Shown in pieces: positions 1-7,530 of a stretch of DNA of 62,187 bases; the first letter of the stretch is position 1; each line of letters starts with the position of its first letter. A program made the position numbers and the translations under genes. The DNA comes from Blastocatellia bacterium (GTDB taxonomy: Bacteria > Acidobacteriota > Blastocatellia > RBC074). The notes below the pieces were generated by a model, which was not told the DNA's origin, did no database searches, and saw only the letters and a list, made by a program, of their open reading frames with translations. The stretch covers positions 1 through 62,187 of the forward strand of contig JAEUQN010000016.1 in NCBI GenBank assembly GCA_016789725.1, written 5' to 3'.

Positions 1-948
1 ATCCACATCCTGAGCAATATCCTTTTTGCTTTTTTCGACGCTGCGTTCCGCTGGTGGCTCCACTGCTTTAGCCGCAGGCTTAGCAGGCGCGGGCGCGACC
101 GAATCCGCAGATTGTGCGGCCTGCGCCTGAGCTTCGCGCTTTCTCAGCTCCAGCGCACGTTCGGCCTGGAATTGATTGGCCTCAGGGCCGCTCGGCGCTT
201 GCCCGCGTAAAGTCTGGATTTGATTTTGCGAACTACCTCCGGCTGCTGCTGGAGCTTGCGAAGTAGTTGTCTCTTTGCGCTCTGCTTCCACGTTGCTTGT
301 CGCTGGCAGCGGAAGGGGCGGCGGCGGCGGCGGGGCCGTTGCGATAGCACCAGATTCACCAACAGACGGGGCTGAAATGGCAGGCGTGACAGATCTCGCG
401 CCGATCCCTTTCACGGTGGCGATTTCGTCTGACAGTTTCTTGTCAGGCTCAAGCGAGGCAGATGGCCGGGGCTTCGTCGCGGGAGCATTTTGCAATGCGG
501 CTTCTGGTAGCGGCGCAGTTTGCGCCCCATCTTGCCTGACAGCAACTTGCGACGCCGTCTCGTTAGAAACTGAGCGATTCATCACCACGGCCACCAATAG
601 AACCGTCGCCGCAACAGCCCCCATTCCGGCCATCAAGCCCAGACGCCAGCCTGAAAACCACTCGGTCAGTCGGTCTTTGAATGAGAGAGGAACAGGCATC
701 GCCTCCGCGAAAATTGTTGGTGTTGGCATCAAACGCGACAATTCAATGAGGTGACGACGACACACGCTACACGAAGCCAGATGCTCCTCAAATTGCATCA
801 ACACGGCGTTGCTCATCGCCCGTTCCAAATACGCCGTCGCATCGTCAGGATTGAATTGATGACAGACCGTACGATCCGCACGCCGTTGCACGTGCGCTTT
901 GAGCAGCGCATCAAATTCTGGTTCCAAATTGTTGCCGTTAATTGCCAC
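1..948 (-). CDS. anti-sigma factor-like membrane protein, zf-HC2 type (3' end outside window)
   Basis: The minus frame is open from a GTG at 948 to the window edge (316 codons) and is preceded in frame by TAA two codons upstream, so GTG (or the TTG at codon 8) must be the start. Near the N-terminus there is a putative zinc-binding site H56-x3-C60-x2-C63 with C29 upstream, as in zf-HC2 anti-sigma domains. One hydrophobic segment follows at about residues 101-120, then a long low-complexity Pro/Ala/Gln-rich periplasmic-type region including a run of seven prolines. It lies about 100 bp downstream of a sigma factor gene on the same strand. From family knowledge such proteins hold the cognate sigma factor at the membrane. 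The pairing here is inferred from order and domain. A small hairpin (983-1002) lies between the two genes. Confidence 0.75.
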   Translation of the reverse strand, partial: MAINGNNLEPEFDALLKAHVQRRADRTVCHQFNPDDATAYLERAMSNAVLMQFEEHLASCSVCRRHLIELSRLMPTPTIFAEAMPVPLSFKDRLTEWFSGWRLGLMAGMGAVAATVLLVAVVMNRSVSNETASQVAVRQDGAQTAPLPEAALQNAPATKPRPSASLEPDKKLSDEIATVKGIGARSVTPAISAPSVGESGAIATAPPPPPPLPLPATSNVEAERKETTTSQAPAAAGGSSQNQIQTLRGQAPSGPEANQFQAERALELRKREAQAQAAQSADSVAPAPAKPAAKAVEPPAERSVEKSKKDIAQDVD

Positions 949-1053
949 GTCGTTTTATGAATCTCAGCAATCATTAATTTCACTGAAGGACAAAGCCTTC
1001 AGAACCTACTTGCCAACCATTGAACGAAGCTTTCGTTCCGGCTTGCGATTTTT

Positions 1054-1968
1054 TTATGGCGCGCGCTCGGTGGCCGCGCCTTTGGCTTCGCTAATAATCT
1101 GGCGCACATCAATTTCGGAGCGCGCTGCCAATTGTAAACACTCGGTAATCTGTGCGCGCTGCAATCCCATCTTGCGCAAATTTTCTTCCGTCATTTTGCG
1201 TACGGTTTGCTGCGCCTTGCTGAGCCAGCGACTGATCGTCGCTTCGTGAACGTTCATTACGACGCCGATTTCTTTCAGCGTTAACTCATCAAAATAATAA
1301 TAATTCAGCAGCAATCGGTCACGCACTTCAAGCGAGCTGAAAGCCTTCGACATCACGCCTTCCATCACCTGTCGCCAACGATGCCCATCCTTTGCTTCCA
1401 AAGCTTCGTCGGGCCGCGCGATGCCTGTCGTTAATTTGATATCAGATTGATTCGCCAACCGCTCGAATTCGCTGACGTCCTCCACTTGTTCCATCCGCGC
1501 CGTTTGCCGCTTGCGATCAATAAACGTTTGATAGACAACCGCGCGTAACCAACCGCCGAGCGAACCGCGCCCCGAATAATGGGACAATTTGCTCGCACGT
1601 TGTTCGCCCGATTCGCGCACGCCAAACAAATCGCCATAAACAGTTTGCGTCAGGTCTTCGGCTTCGGACTGATCTTTCGTCAAGGTGCGCGCTGCCGCAA
1701 TCATCATTGAACGATGCGTCGTTTCAAAATCGCGCCACGCCACGTCGGAGCCTTTTTCACACGCAAGCGCCAGACATAAATCTGAGGCTTTGAGCTGTGA
1801 CAAAAACTCGACCATTTCCGCCTTGTCTCCTGAAATCACATAGCGCATCGCATTCGCCTGTAAACGTGCAACAAACTCGGCTTCGGCGACGTTATACCGA
1901 GGCGAAGCCGTACGCCACAAAGCGGCGATTTCATTGGCGAATTGTTGGTTGAACTCTGCGTTGCTCAT
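1054..1968 (-). CDS. RNA polymerase sigma-70 family factor (large ECF-like)
   Basis: About 304 residues. A sigma region 2-like segment (AEDLTQTVYGDLF, then an aromatic/basic stretch GWLRAVVYQTFIDRKR) lies in the middle. A region 4 helix-turn-helix (LTLKEIGVVMNVHEATISRW) lies near the C-terminus. The first 100 residues are an extension not found in minimal ECF factors. An upstream ATG at 2046 would add 26 residues, but that stretch is encoded by a 7-bp tandem repeat (2025-2080), so the start at ATG 1968 (MSNAEF) is preferred. No clear Shine-Dalgarno is visible. The anti-sigma-like gene follows on the same strand, which suggests a sigma/anti-sigma operon responding to an envelope signal (inference). 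Confidence 0.8.
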   Translation of the reverse strand: MSNAEFNQQFANEIAALWRTASPRYNVAEAEFVARLQANAMRYVISGDKAEMVEFLSQLKASDLCLALACEKGSDVAWRDFETTHRSMMIAAARTLTKDQSEAEDLTQTVYGDLFGVRESGEQRASKLSHYSGRGSLGGWLRAVVYQTFIDRKRQTARMEQVEDVSEFERLANQSDIKLTTGIARPDEALEAKDGHRWRQVMEGVMSKAFSSLEVRDRLLLNYYYFDELTLKEIGVVMNVHEATISRWLSKAQQTVRKMTEENLRKMGLQRAQITECLQLAARSEIDVRQIISEAKGAATERAP

Positions 1969-2024
1969 CAGGACAAAGAGAAAGTAAACTGGGAGCGGCG
2001 GCAAGTTTATCATTGCGAACAACA

Positions 2025-2080
2025 ACTGACTACTGACAATTGACAACGAACTACCGACTACTGTCTACCGACTTCCGTCT
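2025..2080. repeat. eight tandem 7-bp units, consensus ACYGACT
   Basis: Eight consecutive heptamers can be read in one register: ACTGACT, ACTGACA, ATTGACA, ACGAACT, ACCGACT, ACTGTCT, ACCGACT, TCCGTCT. The array fills the gap between the divergent sigma factor and radical SAM genes, so it sits in their promoter region. Only one arm is present here, with no complementary array. It belongs to the same style of short heptamer array seen at several other places in the window. Confidence 0.7.
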
Positions 2081-2089
2081 ACTTCATTT

Positions 2090-3118
2090 ATGCGCTACGT
2101 CAACAATCCTCCCAATCCGTATTTGAGCACGAGTGTTGAATGGATCGGCGAGCCGCCAGAAGCCAAGCTTGAAGTCTTTGAAGAAACCGCGACGCGTTCG
2201 ATTATCACGCGCAACGACAGTCCCGACATTCCGTTTGAGTTTTCGGTGAATTGCTATCGTGGTTGCCCACACGCCTGTACCTATTGCTTTTCGCGTCCGA
2301 CGCACGAGTATTTGGGCTGGGGCGCGGGTACAGATTTCGAGCGCAAAATCGTTGCGAAGGTGAACGCGCCGGAACTGTTGCGCGCCGAGTTTATGAAGAA
2401 AAGCTGGAAAGGCGAGACGCTGAATTTTTCGTTCACGTCTGATCCCTACGTGCCGCTGGAGGCAAATTATCAATTGACGCGCAAGTGCCTGGAAGTCTGT
2501 TTGGAATTTCGCAACCCCGTCAGCCTCATCACAAAATCCGCCTTGATTCGGCGCGACAAAGATTTGATCGCGGCCCTCGTACGCGAGGCCTCCGCCGAAG
2601 TGTATTTCACCATTCCATTTGCCGATTCCGAGACGTCGCGCGCATTGGAACCATTCGCACCATATCCCGACGCAAGGTTCGCCGCGATGAAAGATTTAGC
2701 CGACGCCGGCATCCCCGTTGGCCTTGGGATCGCTCCGGTGATTCCCGGTTTAAGCGAATCGCATATTCCTGAATTGCTGCAACGCGCCAAAGAAGCCGGA
2801 GCGCAACGCGCGTTTTTCTCAATGCTGCGATTGCCCGGCAACGTCGCACCGTATTTTATTGAGCGATTGGAACACACGATGCCGGAGCGAGCACCAAAGA
2901 TTCTGCGCCGCATTCGAGAAATGCGCGACGGTAAACTGAATTCGCCAAACTTCGGGGAACGCATGCGCGGGGCGGGGATTCATTGGGAAATCGTCAGGAA
3001 AGTTTTCAAATTGCACTGCGACCGTTTGGGCTTGAATCGGCACGACGATGTGCGGAGAGAGGAAAAACCAGCACGAACTTTTCGACGCCCGACGGCGCAG
3101 CAAAATCTATTTGATTAA
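2090..3118 (+). CDS. radical SAM protein, PA0069/Rv2578c-like (SPL-like) family
   Basis: 342 residues. The radical SAM iron-sulfur motif is C59-x3-C63-x2-C66 ([12 protein letters not shown]), preceded by the N-terminal segment typical of the PA0069 family ([19 protein letters not shown]). Downstream are an SAM-binding-like segment ([12 protein letters not shown]) and a TIM-barrel-like body. The C-terminal [13 protein letters not shown] is also typical of the family. Distant relatives include spore photoproduct lyase, but the reaction of this subfamily is unknown to me and no DNA-repair role should be assumed. The start ATG follows the heptamer array. The 3' end overlaps the convergent YkgJ-type gene by 12 bp. 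Confidence 0.85.
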   Translation: MRYVNNPPNPYLSTSVEWIGEPPEAKLEVFEETATRSIITRNDSPDIPFEFSVNCYRGCPHACTYCFSRPTHEYLGWGAGTDFERKIVAKVNAPELLRAEFMKKSWKGETLNFSFTSDPYVPLEANYQLTRKCLEVCLEFRNPVSLITKSALIRRDKDLIAALVREASAEVYFTIPFADSETSRALEPFAPYPDARFAAMKDLADAGIPVGLGIAPVIPGLSESHIPELLQRAKEAGAQRAFFSMLRLPGNVAPYFIERLEHTMPERAPKILRRIREMRDGKLNSPNFGERMRGAGIHWEIVRKVFKLHCDRLGLNRHDDVRREEKPARTFRRPTAQQNLFD

Positions 3119-3376
3119 AGCTCGTGGAGCGGTCAGAAACTCCATCCGATTCAAGCGGTGTAGAGCTTCTTCAGTTGAACTTCCACACATTGAATCCGAG
3201 GGCTTCAGGCTGGAACAGACGGCGGGACGTTCCGATTTGCCAAACAGCAAGCAGCGGTTGTCACCAGTCAATTGCACACAACGCACACCCGCTGGCTTGC
3301 CGTTTGGCATGCCGGGAATTGGCGAGGAAATCGAAGGTGCGATGCAACAAGCACCGCACCCGATACGACAATCCAT
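3107..3376 (-). CDS. YkgJ-family cysteine-cluster protein
   Basis: A small Cys-rich protein, about 89 residues from ATG 3376. The N-terminus [11 protein letters not shown] is followed by [19 protein letters not shown], then RCVQL and a C-terminal CGSS segment. This is the diagnostic pattern of the YkgJ/putative zinc- or iron-chelating family. The frame stays open upstream to a TTG at 3454, but those 26 residues do not look like the family, so ATG 3376 is chosen even though no good Shine-Dalgarno precedes it. The function is not established; metal or cluster binding is inferred from the cysteines. It converges on the radical SAM gene. Confidence 0.75.
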   Translation of the reverse strand: MDCRIGCGACCIAPSISSPIPGMPNGKPAGVRCVQLTGDNRCLLFGKSERPAVCSSLKPSDSMCGSSTEEALHRLNRMEFLTAPRALIK

Positions 3377-3466
3377 AAATGTAAGTTGGGAGAAGTCTGG
3401 AAGTTCAGAAAAGTCATCCGTCTTGATTTTCAAGACCTCGCAGGACTTCTTCAAACATTCCTGGAC

Positions 3467-4042
3467 CTAGTTCTTTTTTTCTTTCATCTTGCCCGCAAAC
3501 ACGCTGCACGCTTTGATTGCGCCTTCAGTGCTGATGGCTGCGCCGCCTTCTTCGATGTACGTGATGATGCCTTTTTTATCAATCACGAACGTCGCCCGCA
3601 TCGCCATCTTCATCTTTTCGTTCAAGATGCCGTAGGTCTTCGAAGCGGTGTTTTCAGTGTCGCTGAGCAACGGGAAGGTTAAGCCGAGTTCTTTGTGGAA
3701 TTTGGTATTGATCTCAAGAGTGTCGGTGCTGATGCCATACACTTTCGCGCCGGAAGCTTCAAATTTGGCAATATCAGACTGATATGCCTTCATTTCCTTC
3801 GTTCAGCCACCGGTAAAGGCTTTGGGATAAAACGCCAGCACGACGTTGGATTTACCTTTCAGCTTTTTGAGTTCGACGACTTTGCCGTCAACTCCTGTCA
3901 GCTTGAAGTCGGGCGCTTTGTCGCCAACTTTCAAGTGCGTCTTGATTGCAGGCGGAGCGGGCGGTTTTGGAGCTTCTTGCGCAAACGCGGAAGCTACCAA
4001 CAAGGCCAGCACCGCCACCAAGCCAAGTGCTTTTTTCATCAT
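3467..4042 (-). CDS. secreted peroxiredoxin (AhpC/TSA), candidate selenoprotein with in-frame TGA at the peroxidatic position
   Basis: One reading frame of 191 codons from ATG 4042 is interrupted only by TGA at 3803-3805 (codon 80). An AAGGAG Shine-Dalgarno lies 6 nt before the start. Residues 1-22 are a signal peptide ending AFAQ. The mature part has the peroxiredoxin start [16 protein letters not shown], then FYPKAFTGG-(TGA)[10 protein letters not shown]. Family members carry the peroxidatic cysteine exactly at the TGA, so selenocysteine (Sec80) is the natural reading. The frame is intact and conserved on both sides ([23 protein letters not shown]), arguing against decay. The only cysteine is C179 near the C-terminus, a possible resolving residue. 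A hairpin with bacterial SECIS features starts 14 nt after the TGA. Expected role: reduction of peroxides outside the cytoplasm. No sel genes are in the window, so a nonsense mutation or sequencing error cannot be fully excluded. Confidence 0.85.
3767..3788 (-). promoter_or_regulatory. candidate bacterial SECIS hairpin for the TGA codon at 3803-3805
   Basis: On the minus-strand mRNA the hairpin reads GGCA-UAUCA, loop GUC, UGAUA-U-UGCC. This gives five plus four base pairs separated by one bulged U on the 3' side. It begins 14 nt after the UGA, and the apical loop begins with G followed by U, about 23 nt from the UGA. Known bacterial SECIS elements lie at this distance and have a short apical loop with an essential G-U and a bulged U. 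In the E. coli fdhF element the bulge is on the 5' side, which is a difference. The hairpin is coding, as expected for a bacterial SECIS. Confidence 0.65.
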
Positions 4043-4239
4043 TGTTGTCTCCTTTGGAAAGTTGTTAGTGTTGTCATTACCGAGATAACTCAAGAATTGA
4101 TGCGTAAGCCGCTTGTACAATTTGTGCGGCTTGATTGTAGTTCAGTTTTTACAGCATGTCGTGTGCCGTACGATAATTTTCGATACGCACACGCAATAAC
4201 GTGGAACGACCCGCTATCAGTTTCACTTTTTGTGGGCCA

Positions 4240-4581
4240 TTACTCATCCCCCAGCCGTTTCGTTTCGGCCCGTTCAATAATTAATGCGAGCGGCATCGCC
4301 CCGGTTTCATTGGCTTTTGGGCAATGTCGTAAGCCTTTCGGAATCACGATGCCTTCGCGTGCTTTGACGAGAAAATCGCCTGCTTCAGTTTGAAACAGCA
4401 CTTCGCCTTCCAAGACGATAAAGCTTTCGTCTTCGTTATCGTGCGCGTGCCACCGCTCGAATTCGCCTTGAAATTTGACCAGGCGAATGGCGAAGTTATC
4501 CACCGTTGCCAGGTTGACAGGCGCATAGGCCCCGGCGATTTCGTTGCGTGTTTGCTGGATCGAAAAGAGTTGGATGTCCAT
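4240..4581 (-). CDS. small cupin-domain protein
   Basis: 113 residues with a single cupin fold. Motif 1 is recognisable in ERWHAHDNEDESFIVLEGE (two His and a Glu as potential metal ligands) and motif 2 in GIVIPKGLRHCPKA (a further His). This is the cupin_2 pattern of small metal-binding proteins, whose substrates vary widely, so no reaction is assigned. It lies upstream of the selenoprotein-like peroxiredoxin on the same strand, about 200 bp away, and is probably a separate unit. Confidence 0.75.
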   Translation of the reverse strand: MDIQLFSIQQTRNEIAGAYAPVNLATVDNFAIRLVKFQGEFERWHAHDNEDESFIVLEGEVLFQTEAGDFLVKAREGIVIPKGLRHCPKANETGAMPLALIIERAETKRLGDE

Positions 4582-4658
4582 AAAAGTTATGTGTGCCTTG
4601 GCAAATTGCTAATGCTTGTGATTGAATTTCTGCGGTCATTACCAACAGCCAGGAAAGT

Positions 4659-5084
4659 ATGCCAGTCATTTTCTATCAGTCAAATTTCTGCCCGGAGTGT
4701 GGCAACGCCTCCACACCGCGTCGTTGGTGGCATCATCGTTATTTTTGTGAACATTGCGCCGAAAAGCTCGGACGAAAATGGGATTGGTTGCCATTAGCCT
4801 TTTTGCTCGGCGGCCTGGCGCTCGGATCATTGATCGTCCAGGGCCGCCGCGAAATCATCCGCGAGGTTACTGTCAACCAGACACCTCAATTGAATCAATT
4901 CGCGCCGCCACTGGTTTCTGCACAGGATGCCACCGCTCAACTCAAACCGGTCGAATTCAAACCACCCGCCGTCACATATGCCTGCGGCGCACGGACACAA
5001 AGAGGAACAGCGTGTAAGCATCGCGTAGCAGTTCAGGGAGAACGCTGTTTTCAGCATCAGGGGCGACGTTCGATTTTGAAGTAA
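4659..5084 (+). CDS. zinc-ribbon membrane protein with C-terminal Cys/His motif
   Basis: 141 residues in three parts. The N-terminal zinc ribbon has CPECG and CEHC pairs. One membrane segment follows at about residues 44-62 (LPLAFLLGGLALGSLIV). The C-terminal motif is CGARTQRGTACKHRV...CFQHQG. The C-terminal Cys/His pattern resembles a short motif (CGA-T-KGT-CK-RV ... C-QH-G) that I have seen at the ends of otherwise unrelated environmental bacterial proteins; its role is unknown. The start ATG 4659 begins the zinc ribbon directly. No pathway can be assigned. Confidence 0.6.
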   Translation: MPVIFYQSNFCPECGNASTPRRWWHHRYFCEHCAEKLGRKWDWLPLAFLLGGLALGSLIVQGRREIIREVTVNQTPQLNQFAPPLVSAQDATAQLKPVEFKPPAVTYACGARTQRGTACKHRVAVQGERCFQHQGRRSILK

Positions 5085-5251
5085 TTATTTTTCCGTTTTT
5101 TTTTCGACCAAGCCGACTGGTCCCCGCTCTAAGGATTCGTACAGAACGCCTTGAATTCACCCCTTATTCAAGCTGTCACGGGAATGGTAGCTGCACGCGT
5201 AGTGGCTGCGATTCTGGAAGTGTAACTTTGAATTTTGAAAAGGAGTTCTTT

Positions 5252-5584
5252 ATGAAAATAACAATGACTACGTTGATGACAATCGGAATTCTTCTGGGAT
5301 TAACTGCGACCACCTTTGCGCAGGGCCACAAGCCAAACGCAACGGCACGCAAACGGCAATACGAACAGCAACAACGCATCCGCCAGGGTGTTCGTTCCGG
5401 CGAATTAACCAAAGTCGAAGTCAGATCGCTTGAACGAGAACAGCGCGAAATCAATCAGGAAATTCGGCAAGCGCACGCGGATGGGATTGTGACGCTGGGT
5501 GAGCGCCGCGACATTCAGCAGGAACAGAACCAGGCCAGCCAACACATCACACGTGCCAAACACAACCGGCGTGACCGCAATTGA
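5252..5584 (+). CDS. small secreted basic Gln/Arg-rich protein
   Basis: 110 residues from ATG 5252, chosen over a TTG at 5228 because an AAGGAG Shine-Dalgarno lies directly upstream of the ATG. A signal peptide (residues 1-24, ending TTFAQ) is followed by a highly charged helical region rich in Arg, Gln and Glu (ARKRQYEQQQRIRQGV, REQREINQEIRQAHADG). The mature region looks like two EF-hand-like or four-helix halves, but no calcium loop is present. I do not recognise the family with certainty. A terminator-like hairpin follows. Confidence 0.65.
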   Translation: MKITMTTLMTIGILLGLTATTFAQGHKPNATARKRQYEQQQRIRQGVRSGELTKVEVRSLEREQREINQEIRQAHADGIVTLGERRDIQQEQNQASQHITRAKHNRRDRN

Positions 5585-5661
5585 CGATTTAGGAACGTCG
5601 AGAAATCAAGACCCTCTTCCTTGACGCTGCTCAGACTGTCCTCTAAGATGGCGCGCAATCC

Positions 5662-5693
5662 AAAAGCAGGTTAACCAGCCTGCTTTTGTTATT
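5662..5693 (+). terminator. rho-independent terminator-like hairpin
   Basis: Perfect 9-bp stem AAAAGCAGG / CCTGCTTTT with an 8-nt loop, followed by GTTATTT. It lies between the small secreted protein gene and the tRNA gene, so it may end the former transcript just before the tRNA. Confidence 0.6.
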
Positions 5694-5699
5694 TGAGCA

Positions 5700-5775
<76 letters not shown>

Positions 5776-5823
5776 TTCCTCACTCTTACGGCAATTCTTA
5801 GTGACATCGTTTTTCAAGAGGAA

Positions 5824-6618
5824 ATGATGACCTTAAACCACTCTCCTGAGGAACAAAGAGCACAACGCATCTTGCGCGAATTATTGCGCACGGGTGACAT
5901 CACCGTCGAACAAATGGCGAAGGTGTTCGAGGTCTCGCCTTCGACCATTCGCCGCGATTTGCGACTGCTCGAACGAGCGGGGCATTTACGGCGCACGCAC
6001 GGCGGGGCCGTGTTGGTCGAGCCGTCATTGTATGAACCGTTTCGACACGTGTCATCATTCGGTGAACAAGAACAACAATGCGTCGGGGAAAAGCGTCGGA
6101 TCGGGTTGGCTGCTGCCGAAATGATCGCCAATGGAGAAATAGTGAGCATCGGTGCAGGCACGACCACGACCCAAGTGGCACGCAGTATTCGTCATCGCAA
6201 AAACCTCACGGTGGTGACCAATGCAGTCAATATAGCGATGGAACTTAGTCATCGCAGTGACCTGAAAATATTTATGTCGGGGGGATTTCTCAGTGCGGAC
6301 TGGTTTGCTTTGGTGGGGGCCGCTGCCATCCACAGCGTAACTGAAATGTTCGTGGACAAAATTTTTCTGGGAGCGGACGGCATTCACCCGGAACACGGCT
6401 TAACCACCAATTATCCCGACCAAGCCGCCATCCATCGCCAAATGCTCAAACAAGCCCGCTTTAAAATTGCCGTCGTAGATCACCGAAAATTGGGAATGAC
6501 CGGGACAACATTGATTTGCCCCCTTCATGAAATTGACCTCCTGATAACGGATAAAGGGGCCAGTCAAAAAATGCTCTCCCCTTTTCTCAGCAAAGGCCTC
6601 AGAGTTCACAAAGCCTGA
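5824..6618 (+). CDS. DeoR/GlpR-family transcriptional regulator
   Basis: 264 residues. The N-terminal winged helix-turn-helix (EQMAKVFEVSPSTIRRDLRL, about residues 28-47) carries the DeoR signature. The C-terminal effector domain of the sugar-phosphate isomerase fold has SIGAGTTTTQVA and the later GADGI segment, which in the family bind a phosphorylated sugar. Two consecutive ATGs (5824, 5827) follow a GAGGAA ribosome site. The next gene, an SGNH hydrolase, starts 20 bp downstream on the same strand, so the regulator may control the 6.6-12.3 kb group (inference). The sugar-phosphate effector cannot be told from sequence. Confidence 0.85.
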   Translation: MMTLNHSPEEQRAQRILRELLRTGDITVEQMAKVFEVSPSTIRRDLRLLERAGHLRRTHGGAVLVEPSLYEPFRHVSSFGEQEQQCVGEKRRIGLAAAEMIANGEIVSIGAGTTTTQVARSIRHRKNLTVVTNAVNIAMELSHRSDLKIFMSGGFLSADWFALVGAAAIHSVTEMFVDKIFLGADGIHPEHGLTTNYPDQAAIHRQMLKQARFKIAVVDHRKLGMTGTTLICPLHEIDLLITDKGASQKMLSPFLSKGLRVHKA

Positions 6619-6638
6619 TCCCAGAGGATAAATCGCAC

Positions 6639-7379
6639 ATGGCCTATTTACGCTCAGCTCTCCTCCATTTATTCGCTCTCGCCTTTCTTTGCGTTGGCAG
6701 TGCAATCTCGTCACCGCAGGAATTGCGCGTGTTATTCATCGGCAACAGTCTGACCTATAGTAACGATTTGCCCGCCATCGTTGCCGCATTGGCCGAAGCT
6801 TCACAGCAAAAGCGATTCGTCTATAAAACTATCGCATACCCCGATTTCGGCTTGGAAGATCATTGGAAGAAAGGCGAAGCGCAAAAGGCGATGGCCAAAG
6901 ACAAATGGGATTTCGTTGTGCTTCAACAAGGTCCATCGGGGTTGCCGGAAAGCCGGGTATCGTTGATCAAATACACTCATCTTTTTGCAGAAAAAATCCG
7001 TGCGGCAGGTGCAAGGCCTGCGCTCTATCAGGTCTGGCCGTCAGCCGCGCGCTTCAATGATTTTCCGCGCGTGCTGGAGTCCTACCAACTCGCGGCCAAA
7101 GAGGTCAACGGCCTGCTCTTGCCAGTCGGCGCGGCGTGGCTTTCGGCCTGGAACCGCGACGCTTCCTTAAAACTTTACGCCGAAGATCAGTTTCATCCGT
7201 CAGAAATGGGATCGTATTTGGCAGCACTGGTGCTCTACGAAAAACTCTTCGGAACACCACCGTCAAGTGTCCCGACCAACCTCCAATACAAATCAAAGAA
7301 GAAGGCGAAAATTGAAGTAACGAAGGAGCAGGCTTTGTTGCTGCAAGCGGCTGCGACGGCGGCCAACCAACAATTCTGA
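6639..7379 (+). CDS. secreted SGNH/GDSL-type hydrolase
   Basis: 246 residues with a signal peptide (residues 1-25). The catalytic Ser block is FIGNSLTYSNDLP and the catalytic Asp/His block is EDQFHPSEMGSYLAA near residue 190, both typical of SGNH hydrolases. These enzymes cleave esters of sugars, lipids or small metabolites; the substrate is unknown. It begins 20 bp after the DeoR gene and precedes the PSD1/DUF1501 operon. That context suggests extracellular degradation of an acylated carbohydrate or similar polymer (inference). Confidence 0.75.
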   Translation: MAYLRSALLHLFALAFLCVGSAISSPQELRVLFIGNSLTYSNDLPAIVAALAEASQQKRFVYKTIAYPDFGLEDHWKKGEAQKAMAKDKWDFVVLQQGPSGLPESRVSLIKYTHLFAEKIRAAGARPALYQVWPSAARFNDFPRVLESYQLAAKEVNGLLLPVGAAWLSAWNRDASLKLYAEDQFHPSEMGSYLAALVLYEKLFGTPPSSVPTNLQYKSKKKAKIEVTKEQALLLQAAATAANQQF

Positions 7380-7530
7380 CGCTTTTTTTCTGGCGCAAGA
7401 TCGAGTGTATTGAAATCATCAGGAATGATGTACAATTTCGTGCGACCAGCACCCGCTGGTTAAGAAATAAACCAAGATCACCTCATTTACCTTTTGGAAT
7501 GATTTCAGGATTCGGTTGGAGTTCAAGACA

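Noticed and set aside
2025..2080. CRISPR or regulatory iteron array
   Set aside because: Units are 7 bp with no spacers, and no Cas or replication genes are near; the repeats also vary too much for iterons.
3467..4120. Two separate short genes (3467-3793 and 3803-4120) or a plain pseudogene
   Set aside because: They are in the same frame, join at one TGA exactly at the catalytic position, and have no other damage; the Sec reading explains this better, although a pseudogene cannot be fully excluded.
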